Both the position numbers and the translations under genes were made by a program. From Periconia sp. R9002 (taxonomy: Eukaryota > Ascomycota > Dothideomycetes > Pleosporales > Periconiaceae): 64,000 nt of DNA. Under the pieces are notes generated by a model. The model did not search any database and was not told the origin of the DNA. It worked only from the letters and a program-made list of their open reading frames with translations. Positions 22,900-34,099 of this stretch are shown one piece after another (positions within the stretch are counted from its first letter, which is position 1; every line of letters starts with the position of its first letter). The stretch lies in NCBI GenBank assembly GCA_023627715.1, contig JAMAHW010000038.1, forward strand, positions 124,001 through 188,000. Direction: 5' to 3'.

Positions 22900-25157
22900 A
22901 TGAGAAGAATGGATGAGGAAGCGTCGGTCGGAACCGCCCCTACAAGAAGCCAACGCACTCGACCCAACCTGACGTGCGCTGAATGCTATCGTCGGAAAAC
23001 CAAATGCGACAAAAATGTACCATGCGGAACTTGTCTCAAAAGGTTTGAGCCCTCTTGATACTTCATAATAACTATTGCTGATTGAGTAATCAGAGGCATA
23101 GGGCACTTGTGTAGGCGCAAAAACTCTATACAGCACGAAGAATCGGGACCTACCAGCAATCTTGTGCAGGTCTTGCTCCAGCGCGTAGCAAATCTGGAAG
23201 ATCGTTTAGCATCAGCTGGAACGCTACCGCAAGTGAGCCCGCCTGTCCCGATCCCTAATACGAGCCCGGATGTGGTCATTGTGAATGATAGCCCGAATGT
23301 CCAGATACCTAGTACGAACTCTGATGTCTCGGATCAAGTCGTCGTGGAGGTGACATCCCCATCAGACCCCGCAGCGTGCGATACTGCGACTGTTCTAGAA
23401 TTTTTGGCGTGGGGTAGAAGGAAAAACGTAGATTTTGCCAAAGACTCGGAACCTTACAGCGGACCGGGCAATGCAGTAAACGTAATGCCAACGACAGATT
23501 TTCTTACCGAGAGCACCAAGTCTGCGCAGCTGGACATGCTAGAAACCCTGCTTCCAAGGAAAGACATGATATTGAAACTTGTAAACTATCATAACAGCTC
23601 GGTCCTGTGGTACCACGGTTCTTACTCGTCCAAAATATTGGCAGATCACCTTCACAGTTTTCTCACCGACCTAGACGGGAACATCAGGCATGAGAAACTA
23701 AATCTTCAGTGGCTGGCCTTACTATTCGCCATATTGACTGGTAGCTTGACTTGTGCCTCTCAAGCTACGCGTCGAACATGGGGCTTCTCTGACTCGGAGG
23801 CTACGAGCCTATCTCTTCGATGGTACGATTCCACGGTCACTTGCCTCAACATGGCTGAGTATATTGAGACCCATACGATCCATGCTGTGCAGGCCATAGC
23901 TACTTTGACCATTGCCGCTCACATCCTGGGAAAGTCAAGCAGCCAATCCGTGTTGCTTGCCTCCGCGGGTCGAATTGCACAAAGCCTGGGTTTGCACAGG
24001 TTAGCATCTGAACCAGAATCTTTAAACTCTGATCAGCTTCGAAGACGCGAAGTTGGCCGGCGAGTGTTTATCCAGCTTTGTACTCAGGATTGGTTTCAAA
24101 TTCCGTTTTCCGACACCTATACCCATAACCCGAAATTAATTACAACGAGTAAACCGCTGAACTGTAACGATGACGATATGATCGTTCATCATTCCTCGAT
24201 ACCCACCCAGGCCAGTTATTGTAACTTTAGGTACGAAATTGCGGCTCTTATGCCCCAGCTACTTGATGCAATGGAGAGTTGCAATACTCTATACACCAAG
24301 TATGAACAAGTGATGAAATACGATGCAAAAATGCGAGAGCTTGCCACTGCCTCCATACCGATATTCCTTTCCAAGAATGGGCCAGTCGCTGCTGGTTGGC
24401 CTCGGTATATTAGCTGGGCCCGTCGATCACTCACGATTTGCGCATGTAAGTGACGGATAAAGAACGTGCTACGCTTATGCTTACAAGTTTAGCCCATAAG
24501 ATTATCATGATGTAAGTCATAGCACCAGTTTAGTTCCTAGAAGCCTCTAACGCTGCCAGACATCGCAAGTTTGTAGTTCTTTCTTTTACGAACTCCGCTT
24601 TTGTGTTTACGCGAAGAACATGCATCGCCGCCTCGAAGACCATACTCCGGGAAGCTTTAGCCCCACTTGAGAATGATGCACCTGTCTTATGGATTGAGCA
24701 AGCCTTTTCAGTTGCCGCGGGCATTGTACTCAGTCTTGATGCTCTACATAGAAGGGCCGAAGAACCCGAGTTCAAAGAACATAGAAAGTTAGTTGGCGAC
24801 ACTATCCTTTATCTTGGAAAGTTTAAGGAGAGCAAGATCGCAACGCGTGGAGCGCAGCTTCTTTCAGCACTGAAGAATGAGCTTGATCCTCTGTCGGGTC
24901 CTGATTCGAGAAAAAGACCTCTCTCAGCTGGCGATGCAGGTCCACCACCGAAGCGGCGAGCAATTGACATCAAAGAGCTTTTGAAAGAGTTATCACATAA
25001 CCTAGGAGTAACCACCCCCTCAGTCTCGCCAACACCGGATCTATTTGGAGACGTTGGTGACATCACTTGGAACACTTTCGCTGATCTCTTACCCGCCGGC
25101 ACCGAATTATTTGACGGGCAGTATCTTTTTGAGGACTTGTTCCCACAACAGCTTTAG
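22900..25157 (+). CDS. Zn2Cys6 transcription factor with fungal-specific TF domain (703 aa, 4 exons)
   Basis: Exons are 22900-23042, 23094-24445, 24493-24511 and 24560-25157. The binuclear zinc cluster uses C26, C29, C36, C42, C45 and C54 (CAECYRRKTKC, CGTC, then C after the first intron). A short coiled-coil-like segment (QVLLQRVANLEDRLASA) follows and may mediate dimerisation. The middle region (about residues 190-560) is the fungal-specific transcription factor domain, with YHNSSVLWYHGSY and HILGKSSSQSVLLASAGRIA. The 19-nt third exon is needed to restore the conserved HKIIMIHRKF segment that precedes SFTNSAFVFTRRTCIAASK. The gene sits between an oxygenase and an amidohydrolase and is convergent with the latter, 24 bp apart. 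It is the likely pathway-specific regulator of the 21.4-29 kb cluster. Confidence 0.9.
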
Positions 25158-25181
25158 GAGATCTATTTCGTGTGTACAGGT

Positions 25182-26686
25182 TTATACATATAATGGACTC
25201 ATGTGCTGCCGCGCACCAACCCCAGCCCTTTTCCTAATTCCAGCTACGCACTCTTTGGCCTTCTCTATAATGGAGCCTTCATCCAATTGCACCAATGTCC
25301 CATTCTCTACGAGAACCCAACCATCCACCAAAACGGTATCAACATCAACGCCCGAGCTGTGCACAAGGACTGTGATAGGATCCACACCCCCGCTTTGCAC
25401 TTGACTTGCATCCCACGGTGCCGCACCGAGACCTCTTGGAGCAACAACAACAATATCCGCCTTCTTGCCAACTTCGAGACTTCCAATCTGATCTTCCAAA
25501 CCGAGAGCTCGGGCACCATTGATGGTCGCAAACTCGAGTACCTGGTATGCATCCAGAACGCCCGCGTCCTGTCTGACGCCCCCATGGAGAATTGCAGCCA
25601 AGTGCATTTCACGGAAGAGATCGTATGTATTATTACAAGGTGCGCCATCAGTTCCTAGAGCCACATTCACCCCCGCCGCAACCATTTCCGGTATGGGGGA
25701 TACACCAGAGCCGAGTTTGAGATTACTAGTAGGATTGTGCGCCACCGTGCTTTTAGAATCGCGCAAGAGGTTCAAGTCTCCAGCTGCTATATCAGGATGC
25801 ACCATGTGTGCAAAAACGCTTTTTGCACCCGTGAGACTTGTTTTGGTGCAGAACTGAACGGGACTGAGATCATAATATTGGCGGTATATTGTGAGATCTT
25901 TGGGTGCTTCCGCGCAGTGCATCGTAAGCCCTATGTTGTGTCTCGTAGCAGTTTCTCCGATCGTTGCATGGGCTTCCATTACAGATCCCCTAGGAGTTCC
26001 AGCTGCAAACCAAATATGAAGCCGGTCATTAACAGATCCATGGAGAGTTTGGTGGGCTTCAAGAGCCGACTCAAGCGACATAGCCTGGACGTCTCGATCT
26101 CGCGCATCTTTCATATTCAAATCCGAATTTGTCTCTGACGCCTTTATCAATTTACCCTAGACTCATCATCAGTCTTCGAATCAATAGCAGTCAAGATGGT
26201 ACAACTTACCAGGCATGCTCGAATACCTGTTTCCTCCACCGCCCTGACGACATTCTCAAGCCCACTCCGATGGGTCAGCATAGCTTCCAAGAAGCATGTC
26301 GTTCCTGTCTTCAGCATCTCCGCGATGGTTAGCATCGCCGCGGTATAACCATCTTCCTCGGCATAGTTCGCCTCAAGCTTCCAAATAGCGTCGCACAGCC
26401 ATTCGTGCAGGTTGAGATTTTCGGCGAGTCCTCGGAGCAGTGATTGGGCTAGATGAGCATGTGTATTGACAAGTCCTGGGATGATGATCTTGTTGGTACA
26501 GTCGATTAGGTCGGTTCCTTCATTGACGCCCGTGATTAAATCCTTTGTTTTTCCGATTTGGGTGATGCGCCCGGATTCGACTAGGAGGGCACCGTCGAGG
26601 AAGATTTCCTTGTTTTTGTTCACTGTCACGATTGTCGCGTGGATAAACAATCGGGCGCGTTTCTCCTCGGCCTCAGAACGAGCCAT
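25182..26686 (-). CDS. Amidohydrolase-superfamily deaminase, MTA/SAH- or 8-oxoguanine-deaminase-like (483 aa, 2 exons)
   Basis: Exons are 26686-26210 and 26156-25182, with a 53-nt GT-AG intron in phase 0. The HxH metal motif is H76/H78 (PGLVNTHAHLAQ); a further metal His lies in TMHCAE, another His in FAHMVHPD and the catalytic Asp in LGTDGAP. The segments MLKTGTTCF and VGKKADIVVV are hallmarks of the chlorohydrolase/MTA-SAH deaminase branch (the group of MtaD, 8-oxoguanine deaminase, AtzA and TrzN). Members hydrolytically remove amino or halogen groups from N-heterocycles using one divalent metal. No secretion signal is seen, so it is cytosolic. It is not the classical fungal guanine deaminase. 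It lies between the regulator (24 bp, convergent) and the permease (554 bp, divergent), which suggests it acts on an imported heterocycle. The substrate is inferred only to this level. Confidence 0.88.
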
Positions 26687-27240
26687 GGCGGAAGTTTATA
26701 GCTTGTACAATGTTGAAGTTAAGCATGCAGCTGTTGTTCGACTTTGCTCGCTGAAAGTGAGGGCGGATCCCAGAAGTCAGGCTTAAGAAGACTACCGGAA
26801 CCGATTGGATTGCCAACGGAGAATGGCCTGTTATGAAATCCTATAGTCCAAAGGTATGTAATGGAACAGCAATAAAAGAGAGTGAACAAGTGCTTACCTG
26901 TCAGTCACTCTCATGTGTATCGAAGCCAGCCTTATTTCCCACTTTCGCTTACTCGCGACAGCGGATGTCGGCCCAAACCGATAGGTAGTTAATCTCGGCC
27001 GAAATGCCGATCACTTCTTACTATCGTCAGTCTCTGATTGGATCACACCCTGACTTGCTCCAGCCATTGATTATCTTCCTGCCAATGTGTGGCATCGCGA
27101 CCATCAATGGACACGAATAATGTTGTTTCTCACTCCCAATCTAGGCAAAGAGCCATGTATATAATTTGGACGACATCTCATGCCATCGACACTTCCGTCC
27201 CCAAATCTGCGAACCACTAACTGAAACCACGACACTCACG
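26687..27240. promoter_or_regulatory. Bidirectional promoter of amidohydrolase and permease with TCGGCCGA site
   Basis: The palindrome TCGGCCGA occurs at 26995-27002, identical to the core of the 16-bp palindrome in the oxygenase/regulator promoter. A nearby GTCGGCCC is at about 26967-26974. It lies 239 bp upstream of the permease ATG and 309 bp upstream of the amidohydrolase ATG. Shared control of both divergent pairs is inferred. Confidence 0.5.
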
Positions 27241-29045
27241 ATGGCGCTTGACGGTATCGATGTGTTGCAGAAGTCGCCGGAACCAAATCCATACTCTCCG
27301 TCAGTCAGCAGAGGAACTATCAGCACCAAATGGGAGGACACGCTTGCTGAGCTCAAATACACATTCACCACCAAGGATGGGTGGGTAGGTGACTATGTAC
27401 GATCCATATCCATTGAAGGTATTGCGAACGGCAAGCTGATAGGCTTTAGGATTATCTGTATCTTATAACACCCAACATATGGCCTCTCAACAAGAAGTAC
27501 AAAGACTACCAAGCTCCGTTCTATGGATTGAACGATCGCGTCCCTGTGCTTCTCACCATACTTCTCGGCCTCCAACATGCGCTGTGTATGATTGGTTCTA
27601 TCGTCTCGCCCCCTCTGGCTATCGCTTCCGGAGCTTTCAACTTTGATCCTGCGATGACAGAATACTTGGTATCCACCGCCTTCATAACAACGGGACTTGC
27701 GACGGCGCTGCAAGTTACCCGCGTCCACATCACCCGAACCCCCTTCTTCGTCGGCACGGGTTTGTTATCGGTTGTGGGGCCCACTTTTGATATCCTTCCA
27801 ATTGTGTTTAACTATGCAGCGCTCCGATATAAATCGGGAACATGTCCCAGCCTCGAAGACGGAACGCAGGGACCATGTCCGGATGCTTGGGGGGCATGTT
27901 TAGGTACGATGCTTTGCTGCGTCTGGGTCCAAATTGCCATGGCTTTCGTGCCCCCCAAAATCTTGAACAAGCTGTTTCCCAAACTCATCACCGGCAGCCT
28001 TCTCACACTTATTGGCGTGTACCTGGTCGGGAATGGCTTACAGAATTGGGGCGGCAGCTCCAATTGTCATGGGGGAGAAGGCTTCTATGAGCTTTGTCCC
28101 AACATTCTCGCGCCCAAACCGCTACCTTGGGGGGACCCAAAATTAGTCGGGCTTGGATTCAGCGTTTTTGCCACAATTGTCGTAGTTGAAAGTATTGGGG
28201 CCCCTCTCATGCGCTCGGCATCTGTCATTATTGGTTTGGCTGTAGGCTGCATCATTTCTGGAGCAACTGGATACTGGTCAACAGAACAACTTCAGCAAGC
28301 GCCGTCGGGTACTTTCTTATGGGTCCATACTTTCAAGCTTTCTGTTGATGGCGCGCTCGTCCTACCCATGGTTATCATGTTCGCATGCCAAGCAGTCAGC
28401 TGTATTCCCGACATTCTAGCTACCGCTGAACTGTCGAGTGTTGCGATTGAAGGAACCGAATTCAACTCTCGCATCCAGGGCGGAATTCTATGCGATGGTC
28501 TTGGGAGTTTCTTTAGCGCACTCGGCACCGGCCCGCCGATGGTGTCGCAAGCCGGAAACAACGGAGTCATTGTTCTCACGGGCTGCGCCTCACGTCGTGC
28601 TGGTTGGTGTGCCAGTGGCTTTCTTATCCTAATGGGGGTGATCGCGAAGTTTGGCGGCGTCTTCGCCAGTATGCCTCCTTCTGTCCTGGGTGGCATGCAA
28701 GTGTTCCTCTATAGCACCATCGCAGTCGCTGGTATCCGTGTTCTCGCTCTTATTGCTTGGACCCGTCGCGATCGCTTTATCCTCACTGTCGCGCTTGGTA
28801 TCGGCTTCATGGATATATGCCAGCCAGACTGGTTTAAAAGTATTCTGGATTATAGTGGACCTAACGCCAGTTTAGTTGGGTTTGAGCAGGGTATTAACCT
28901 GGCGGTAGAAACTCCGTTCGTCATTGCCGCTATAGTGGGAGTTTTTCTCAATGCTGTGCTGCCTAGGGACAAGGGAGGTATGCCTACTGTCAGTGGGTAT
29001 GGAGACGAGCAAAGGCATCCAGTGCTTGGGGAACGGAAGGATTAG
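27241..29045 (+). CDS. NCS2/NAT family nucleobase permease with non-canonical substrate-binding residues (583 aa, 2 exons)
   Basis: Exons are 27241-27396 and 27450-29045, joined in the conserved GWVGDYDYLYL segment. The protein has many hydrophobic segments and NAT-family landmarks: QHALCMIGSIVSPPL, ILATAELSSVAIEG, QGGILCDGLGS and PPSVLGGMQVFLYS. The overall relationship is to fungal uric acid/xanthine permeases (UapA type). With a constant offset of +13 to the UapA numbering I recall, D360 (here D373), D388 (D401) and N409 (N422) are kept. E356 is replaced by S369, Q408 by G421 and R417 by G430, so the usual QNNG...TR motif reads GNNGVIVLTG. These are the main purine-contacting side chains, so classical xanthine/urate transport is doubtful. 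The gene is divergent from the amidohydrolase. Plasma-membrane import of another N-heterocycle is inferred. Confidence 0.9.
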
Positions 29046-29225
29046 TGAGGAAGATGGAGATTTCGATGAAGCGAGTCATGATCAGTACCGAGAAATGAAA
29101 GAATTTGGCTCTGTGAATTCAAAACTCGGGTGCCACTGTGATCACCGATGGGGCATTTATACGTTTATCTATCAAACAACGCTTCGTATCGCATCATCGA
29201 TTGCCTAACAGCTTACAGCTTACAT

Positions 29226-30563
29226 TTAAGTCTCCAAAACATCCTTCAAAGCACCGCCCTTAGCAAACATAGCACGCAGATCTCTGACAATCGCATCCGG
29301 TCTCTCCCAAGCAGCAAAGTGTCCACCACGCACATACTCGTCTTCAAATACAATCGGACCAAGCATCTTATTCCATAACTTGGGTGCCACAATCAAATCA
29401 TTCTGGAACCTAGAAATGCCCAACGGCACGTCCACGTACGCAGCAGCAGCAGCAAATGCTGGCGGATTATCATGTTCCATGGCGTAATACGCATTGCTAG
29501 AAGCTTCCGGACCAGCCGTAGAGAAGTAGTAAATACTAACCCACGTCAAGATCTCTTCGTCGGACCAGGGGTAGTCATCGCTCCAGTCATGGAGTTTCTC
29601 GTATATCCAGGAGAGTAGGCCAACGGGACTATCGCGGAGGCTGTAGCCTATGGTTGTGGGTTTGGTGGATTGAATGGCGTAGTAGCCCCGGCCATTGGCC
29701 ATGAAATCCCCGGTTCGCTGCAGGCCTTTTCGCTCGGTTTCTGTCAGTGGTGTTGATTCGATCTGCTGGTACAGCTCTGGGTGTGTTTCTTTCGTGGGTT
29801 CCAGCGGCGCAGGAGTGTTGGTATGGAAGGCGACGAATCCGGAAGAGCAGTATTGTTTCACCATGTATCGACCGACAAGAGACCCGACATCTCCTGCTTG
29901 CACAACTGGGTCGACATCAGCCTCGGATCATGATGGCGACAGCATGCTTTAGAGGCATTACGTCAAGATTCCACTTACCATAGCGATCATACCCACACGC
30001 CTTCATCAGCTTATGACATATTTCTGCATGATGCTGAAATCGGAAGCCTTTCTGTTCATAAAGTTAGTGTTTCCTATCCAAGTAAACAAGCTATGTGCAC
30101 TTACTGTACTCCTCGACGAAAACCCAAAATCCACCAAACTCGGCGCAACCACATGGAAAGCCGGTTCTTCCTTTCCATTCCCTCCAGTCAACTCATCCAC
30201 AATCTTCGTCACTTCAATGAAACTCCCTGGCCACCCATGAAGAAATAAAAGGGGTATCGCATCCTTGCGCTCACTCTTCTTATGCACAAAATGAATATCA
30301 TAAGTACTTGCGAGGTCTTCAACGACTATGGGCACAGTGTACTGAGGCAGAAGATTGAGTTTTGCTTCAGCTTTTCGCCAGTCATATTCGCTTTGCCAAA
30401 AGTAGGTGAGGCGCTGGATCTCGCTAACGGGCGGTCCTTGTTCCCATGATGAGCCATCGAAGTCTGCTGCGTCGAAAGGGAATCTGGTCAACAGCAGTTT
30501 TTGATGGAGAATTTGGAGCTCTTGCTCGGGGATGTTGATTTTGTAGGGCTGAGGGGTGGACAT
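29226..30563 (-). CDS. Epoxide-hydrolase-like alpha/beta hydrolase 1 with EHN domain (403 aa, 3 exons)
   Basis: Exons are 30563-30105, 30051-29979 and 29905-29226. The N-terminal EHN domain (residues 5-110) includes FPFDAADFDGSSWEQGPPVS and LTYFWQSEYDWRKAEAKLN. The oxyanion motif is LHGWPGSFIEV. The predicted nucleophile D183 sits in VVQAGDVGS rather than the usual QGGDWGS, so the flanking G and W are substituted. The lid contains DSPVGLLSWIYEKLHDWSDD and WVSIYYFSTAG, and the catalytic His is H373 (RGGHFAAWE). The layout matches microsomal/juvenile-hormone-type epoxide hydrolases, which open epoxides through an Asp ester. It is the first of three paralogues in this window, all on the minus strand (also 34100-35485 and 61540-62881). 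It is divergent from the short Zn2Cys6 gene at 30913. The substrate is unknown. Confidence 0.9.
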
Positions 30564-30912
30564 GATATTAGCACGTTGTGCTGTAAGAGGAGGAAATCAA
30601 AAGTAAATAAGCTGTCGGTGTATAGAAAAGAGGAGAAGAGATAAAAATTGCAGTCCTTTATATAGTGATATTTCCCTTATGATCCTCTATTCTAGCTTGT
30701 GGTGTTGCTTCGTATTGCTTCACGTACGTTGCTTGGTTGGGACTAGCACTGTCTCAACTTACGCTACAGCCAATCACGACAGAAGTTTTCTTGAGCTTGG
30801 GGAAATCCCGTCTGTCAGCAATAAATAGGAATCCCCCAACCCATATACTTCACTCAGAATTGCCGACATCAAGGCCTCCTCCTCATATGTAAATCGAGGC
30901 TGCGTGCCGAAA
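30564..30912. other. Divergent promoter region
   Basis: About 350 bp between the epoxide-hydrolase gene and the short Zn2Cys6 gene. I see no CGGCCG palindrome like those in the neighbouring cluster, and no repeat. Confidence 0.45.
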
Positions 30913-31720
30913 ATGACCGGTTCAGTCAAGAAACAACGATTGGGTGCTAGGGACATCAAACGAGTCAAAAGTGGGTGCCAGACGTGTAAGTAAGTAATAC
31001 CTTTGTCACCCAAGAAATCATTCTCGGATCATGGCTTACATTTCAACCCATACAAGGATTCGACACAAGAAATGCGACGAAAATAAACCCTCGTGCAGCC
31101 AATGCAGCAGTACTGGACGTCGTTGCGACTTCAGTATCAGCCCAATCCATGTTTTCCTTCCAAACCTCTCCGGTCTACCATCTCATCTGCTGCTTGAAAG
31201 TTCCAGCGCCAGCCTATTCGACTACTTCCGCGTAGTCTGCGTCCAAGAAGTTGCACTCGTCTATGGATCACAGAATTACATAAATCTCATACTATGCGCT
31301 GTATTTAACGAAAAATTCGCATATCATGCAGCTCTCGCCATAAGTGTCATGACAAGAGCGCATTACTCGGGAAACAACCTCTCGCCCGGTGCGTTGACAC
31401 CGCCCGAATACGCGAACCAGCAGTACTCCTTAGCAATACAGCATCTCAACGCTCGTCTAGAGGCCGGGTGGGAAACTGCGGAACTAGCAGTACTTGCTAG
31501 TATTCTCTTCGTCAACATCGAGTTTCTTCGTGCTACGGTGGTTCAAACACGGACACGGAACTTGATAAGAGTTCATGTACAAGGGGGTTTAACCGTCTTA
31601 CAACAGCTTCAGAACTCAGGGGGACAGCCGAATTTGGTGAGAAGCTGGGACGCTTTGAGTGATGCTCTATGGCAGACTCAGTGCCAGTTAGAGGGATTGG
31701 AGTTGATGGCAAAGCTTTGA
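30913..31720 (+). CDS. Short Zn2Cys6 regulator, possibly C-terminally truncated (246 aa, 2 exons)
   Basis: Exons are 30913-30989 and 31057-31720, joined inside the zinc cluster. Ligands are C22, C25, C32, C39, C42 and C49 (CQTCKIRHKKC, CSQC). The region after the cluster has the helical pattern of fungal transcription-factor domain 2 proteins: FAYHAALAISVMTRAHYSG, YSLAIQHLNARLEAGW, LAVLASILFVNIEFLR and HVQGGLTVLQQLQ. Family members are usually 400 residues or longer, so this 246-residue frame lacks the C-terminal half. No obvious continuation is seen in the 256 bp before the next gene, so it is either naturally short or decayed. It is divergent from epoxide-hydrolase gene 1 and might regulate it, but this is only positional inference. 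Confidence 0.78.
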
Positions 31721-31976
31721 TGTTGAAGTGTGCTTTCTCATCACGTACTCTCGATCATGCGTACGAAACTTGAAGATGCGTAAAACATGGAGATATTGAT
31801 GAAACTAAACCTCTACCAATTCACTATATAGAGTATAACTCTGACTCTTTTATTCCTATTTTGTGTCACGTATTTGTGTTGATACAACCTCGCATTGTAG
31901 TTCCTTGTAAATTCATAAAACTGTCGTGGGAACATTGGTCAATTGATGCTATTTTACAATTTATAGGAACTCCGAG

Positions 31977-32925
31977 TTACAAGCCAAAGAAATTCATATC
32001 GTCCGATGCTACGATAGGGATATCATGACCATAGTTTGGATTATAGACCCCCTTCAACTGTGTTCCCCAACTGTAAGTTGTGTATCCTTGTTCGGGTGTG
32101 TCCGGCTTGATTTCCGTCGGTGTGGTGCTGAGATTGAACACTCCCGCCCACTGCTTGATAGTCTCATTGTAGTTGCTCGGAAGCAGCGTTGTATCAGCGC
32201 CTCCATGAACTATCATCATTCTTGGACGTGGACCATCGTATCCTGGATACATGTCCTCAACCACTTTTGCCCATACCTCTGGGGTATTATGCACGTTTCC
32301 TTGTGCGCAGGTCCCGTTCCATCCATTGACCTCGTTGTAAGCACTGACAAAGCATCCAGCTGGAACGCCGGAGTGAGCGATGATGGCATTGAAAAGCTCC
32401 GGGTGCGTGGCAGCCATGACATTCTAGGATCAGTTAGGATCAGTCAAGAAATCTTTCTGGCATATAACTCACAGCCATCATTGCACCTGAGGATACACCA
32501 AACAAAAAGACCTTCGATGGGTCTGCTTGGTATGTATCCAATGTGTATGTAACCATGTTTGCGATTGAATCACTGTTCCCACCCCCTCCGTGAGTTAGGG
32601 TCGCCTGCGATGATACATCCCAGCAAGTCCCCCCATACGGCGATTCAGGGTATATCACAATAAATCCCTTCTGATTCGCAAGCGAAGCAAACGGGGTATT
32701 TTGTAAGAAAGCTTCTGCTGTTCCTCCGCAGTAATGTACCGCAACCAATATCGCAGGGTTTGGCTCGATAGTATCGGGAACGTAGATGTACATTTTGACG
32801 TTGGTAGGATTTGGCCCAAAATCGTTAACTTGCTGAAGCGATGCTCGTCCCTGCAGCCTTGAAAAAGCACTTTCGCCCGCCCCAATCAGGCACGTCAATA
32901 CGTGAGCGACGTGAGAAAACTTCAT
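31977..32925 (-). CDS. Secreted CE1 esterase, acetyl xylan / feruloyl esterase-like (299 aa, 2 exons)
   Basis: Exons are 32925-32473 and 32423-31977 (phase 0). The frame is open upstream of 32925, but this ATG begins a plausible signal peptide (MKFSHVAHVLTCLIGAGES). The oxyanion segment VHYCGGTAEAF and the disulfide-forming TCWDV are typical of fungal carbohydrate esterase family 1 and polyhydroxybutyrate-depolymerase-like esterases. The nucleophile is the Ser in FGVSSGAMM. The Asp lies in IVHGGADTT and the His in NYGHDIP, all in the right order. There is no CBM1, unlike the GH27 enzyme in this window. It should deacetylate xylan or cleave related esters outside the cell. Choosing acetyl xylan esterase over feruloyl esterase rests on overall pattern and is not certain. 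Confidence 0.9.
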
Positions 32926-34099
32926 ATCTGCTGTGAATAGTTCAGTAGTCCGTTGTGAAACGCAACTCACGTCGGGTCAAGAATTCTTATACTGGTGATT
33001 CGAAACGGGTTATCTTTGAGTGCGGAACACATGGATCATGTACCTCCATGGTTGAGAAAATCGTAATTTACGATTACTGCTAGCGGAAACGACAGCCAAG
33101 CGCTCCGCAGTTATCACTTTTAATTAGCACCGTGGTTGTGATTCGATAGATCAAGGATTGTGATTACCCCGCTGAACATCAAATGACCCTTGACCGGGGA
33201 TTAGGTGTCTGATTAGGTAACTTAACAGTAGCAAGGAAGTTGATCATCCGACGACGTATTGATAAGTAGATAAGCGAGACCCGGGACTAAATCCCTAAAC
33301 AAGAGGGATTGCCGCAAATGACGAGAAACAAGCCCTGATACTGTTACAGTCCTATGTCGCGACTTACACGTTATGGACCTGGCTGGATACATTGATACAT
33401 TGACGTATAGTCATACGGTATAAATCAATCTTGCAGACATATGCTGTTTGCAATGAGTGTGTAGTTATGGAAAGAATGCCATCTTATAAATCGAGATATT
33501 CAATGTGTTTCACATGTTACTACTCATATACCTTCTTATCTTTATACCTACTGCATTTAGACTATGTAGTATCATCTGTATCATACCCAGACAGTGCACC
33601 GTTACATTGAGTTTGAAGCTAAATCTCTAGCATAGGAGACACTTCTTATTTACATCTCCCAGACTAGTTCTTGTGGTCCTCGAATCAAAAACTAAAACAC
33701 TTCCTGTGAGATCTTTACGCCGGGAGATTTTCACTCTGAGCAAAGCAACGCTCGACCAGAGTAGCCCACGTGTGAGGGCAGTTTGTACTGATCAACAAAA
33801 TGGCAATCGAACATAAAACTTGCGGATACGAAGTCAACTTAACTCAACCAGGGGTGATACAATGACTGATGAATGTCTTAATACGCCACACCACGTGGTG
33901 TCGTGATACTACTTTGTACCTGGAAGAATAAATTGGAATGTGCAAACCTTTGTGTGAAAATTATCCATATCAAATGATGTGAGGTTGAGGTTTGTAATCT
34001 GAACTCTCATGAAATTCGTGAATTGAAGTTCTCGGGCGACCCTCTGTTTGGAAAAAGCAGAAGGATGACAGTCAAGTGGTTTTAAATCTCAAGAGCCCG
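32926..34099. other. Intergenic spacer with dispersed repeat copy C
   Basis: About 1.17 kb between the CE1 esterase start and the stop of epoxide-hydrolase gene 2. Apart from repeat copy C (33821-33923) nothing was recognised. Confidence 0.5.
33821..33923 (+). repeat. Dispersed short repeat, copy C
   Basis: Left end TGCGGATACGAAGTCAACTT, core CCACACCACGTGG, right end CTTTGTACCTGG. The outer 12 to 13 bp form an imperfect inverted repeat. It belongs with copies F and G. It lies about 180 bp beyond the stop codon of epoxide-hydrolase gene 2. Confidence 0.88.
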
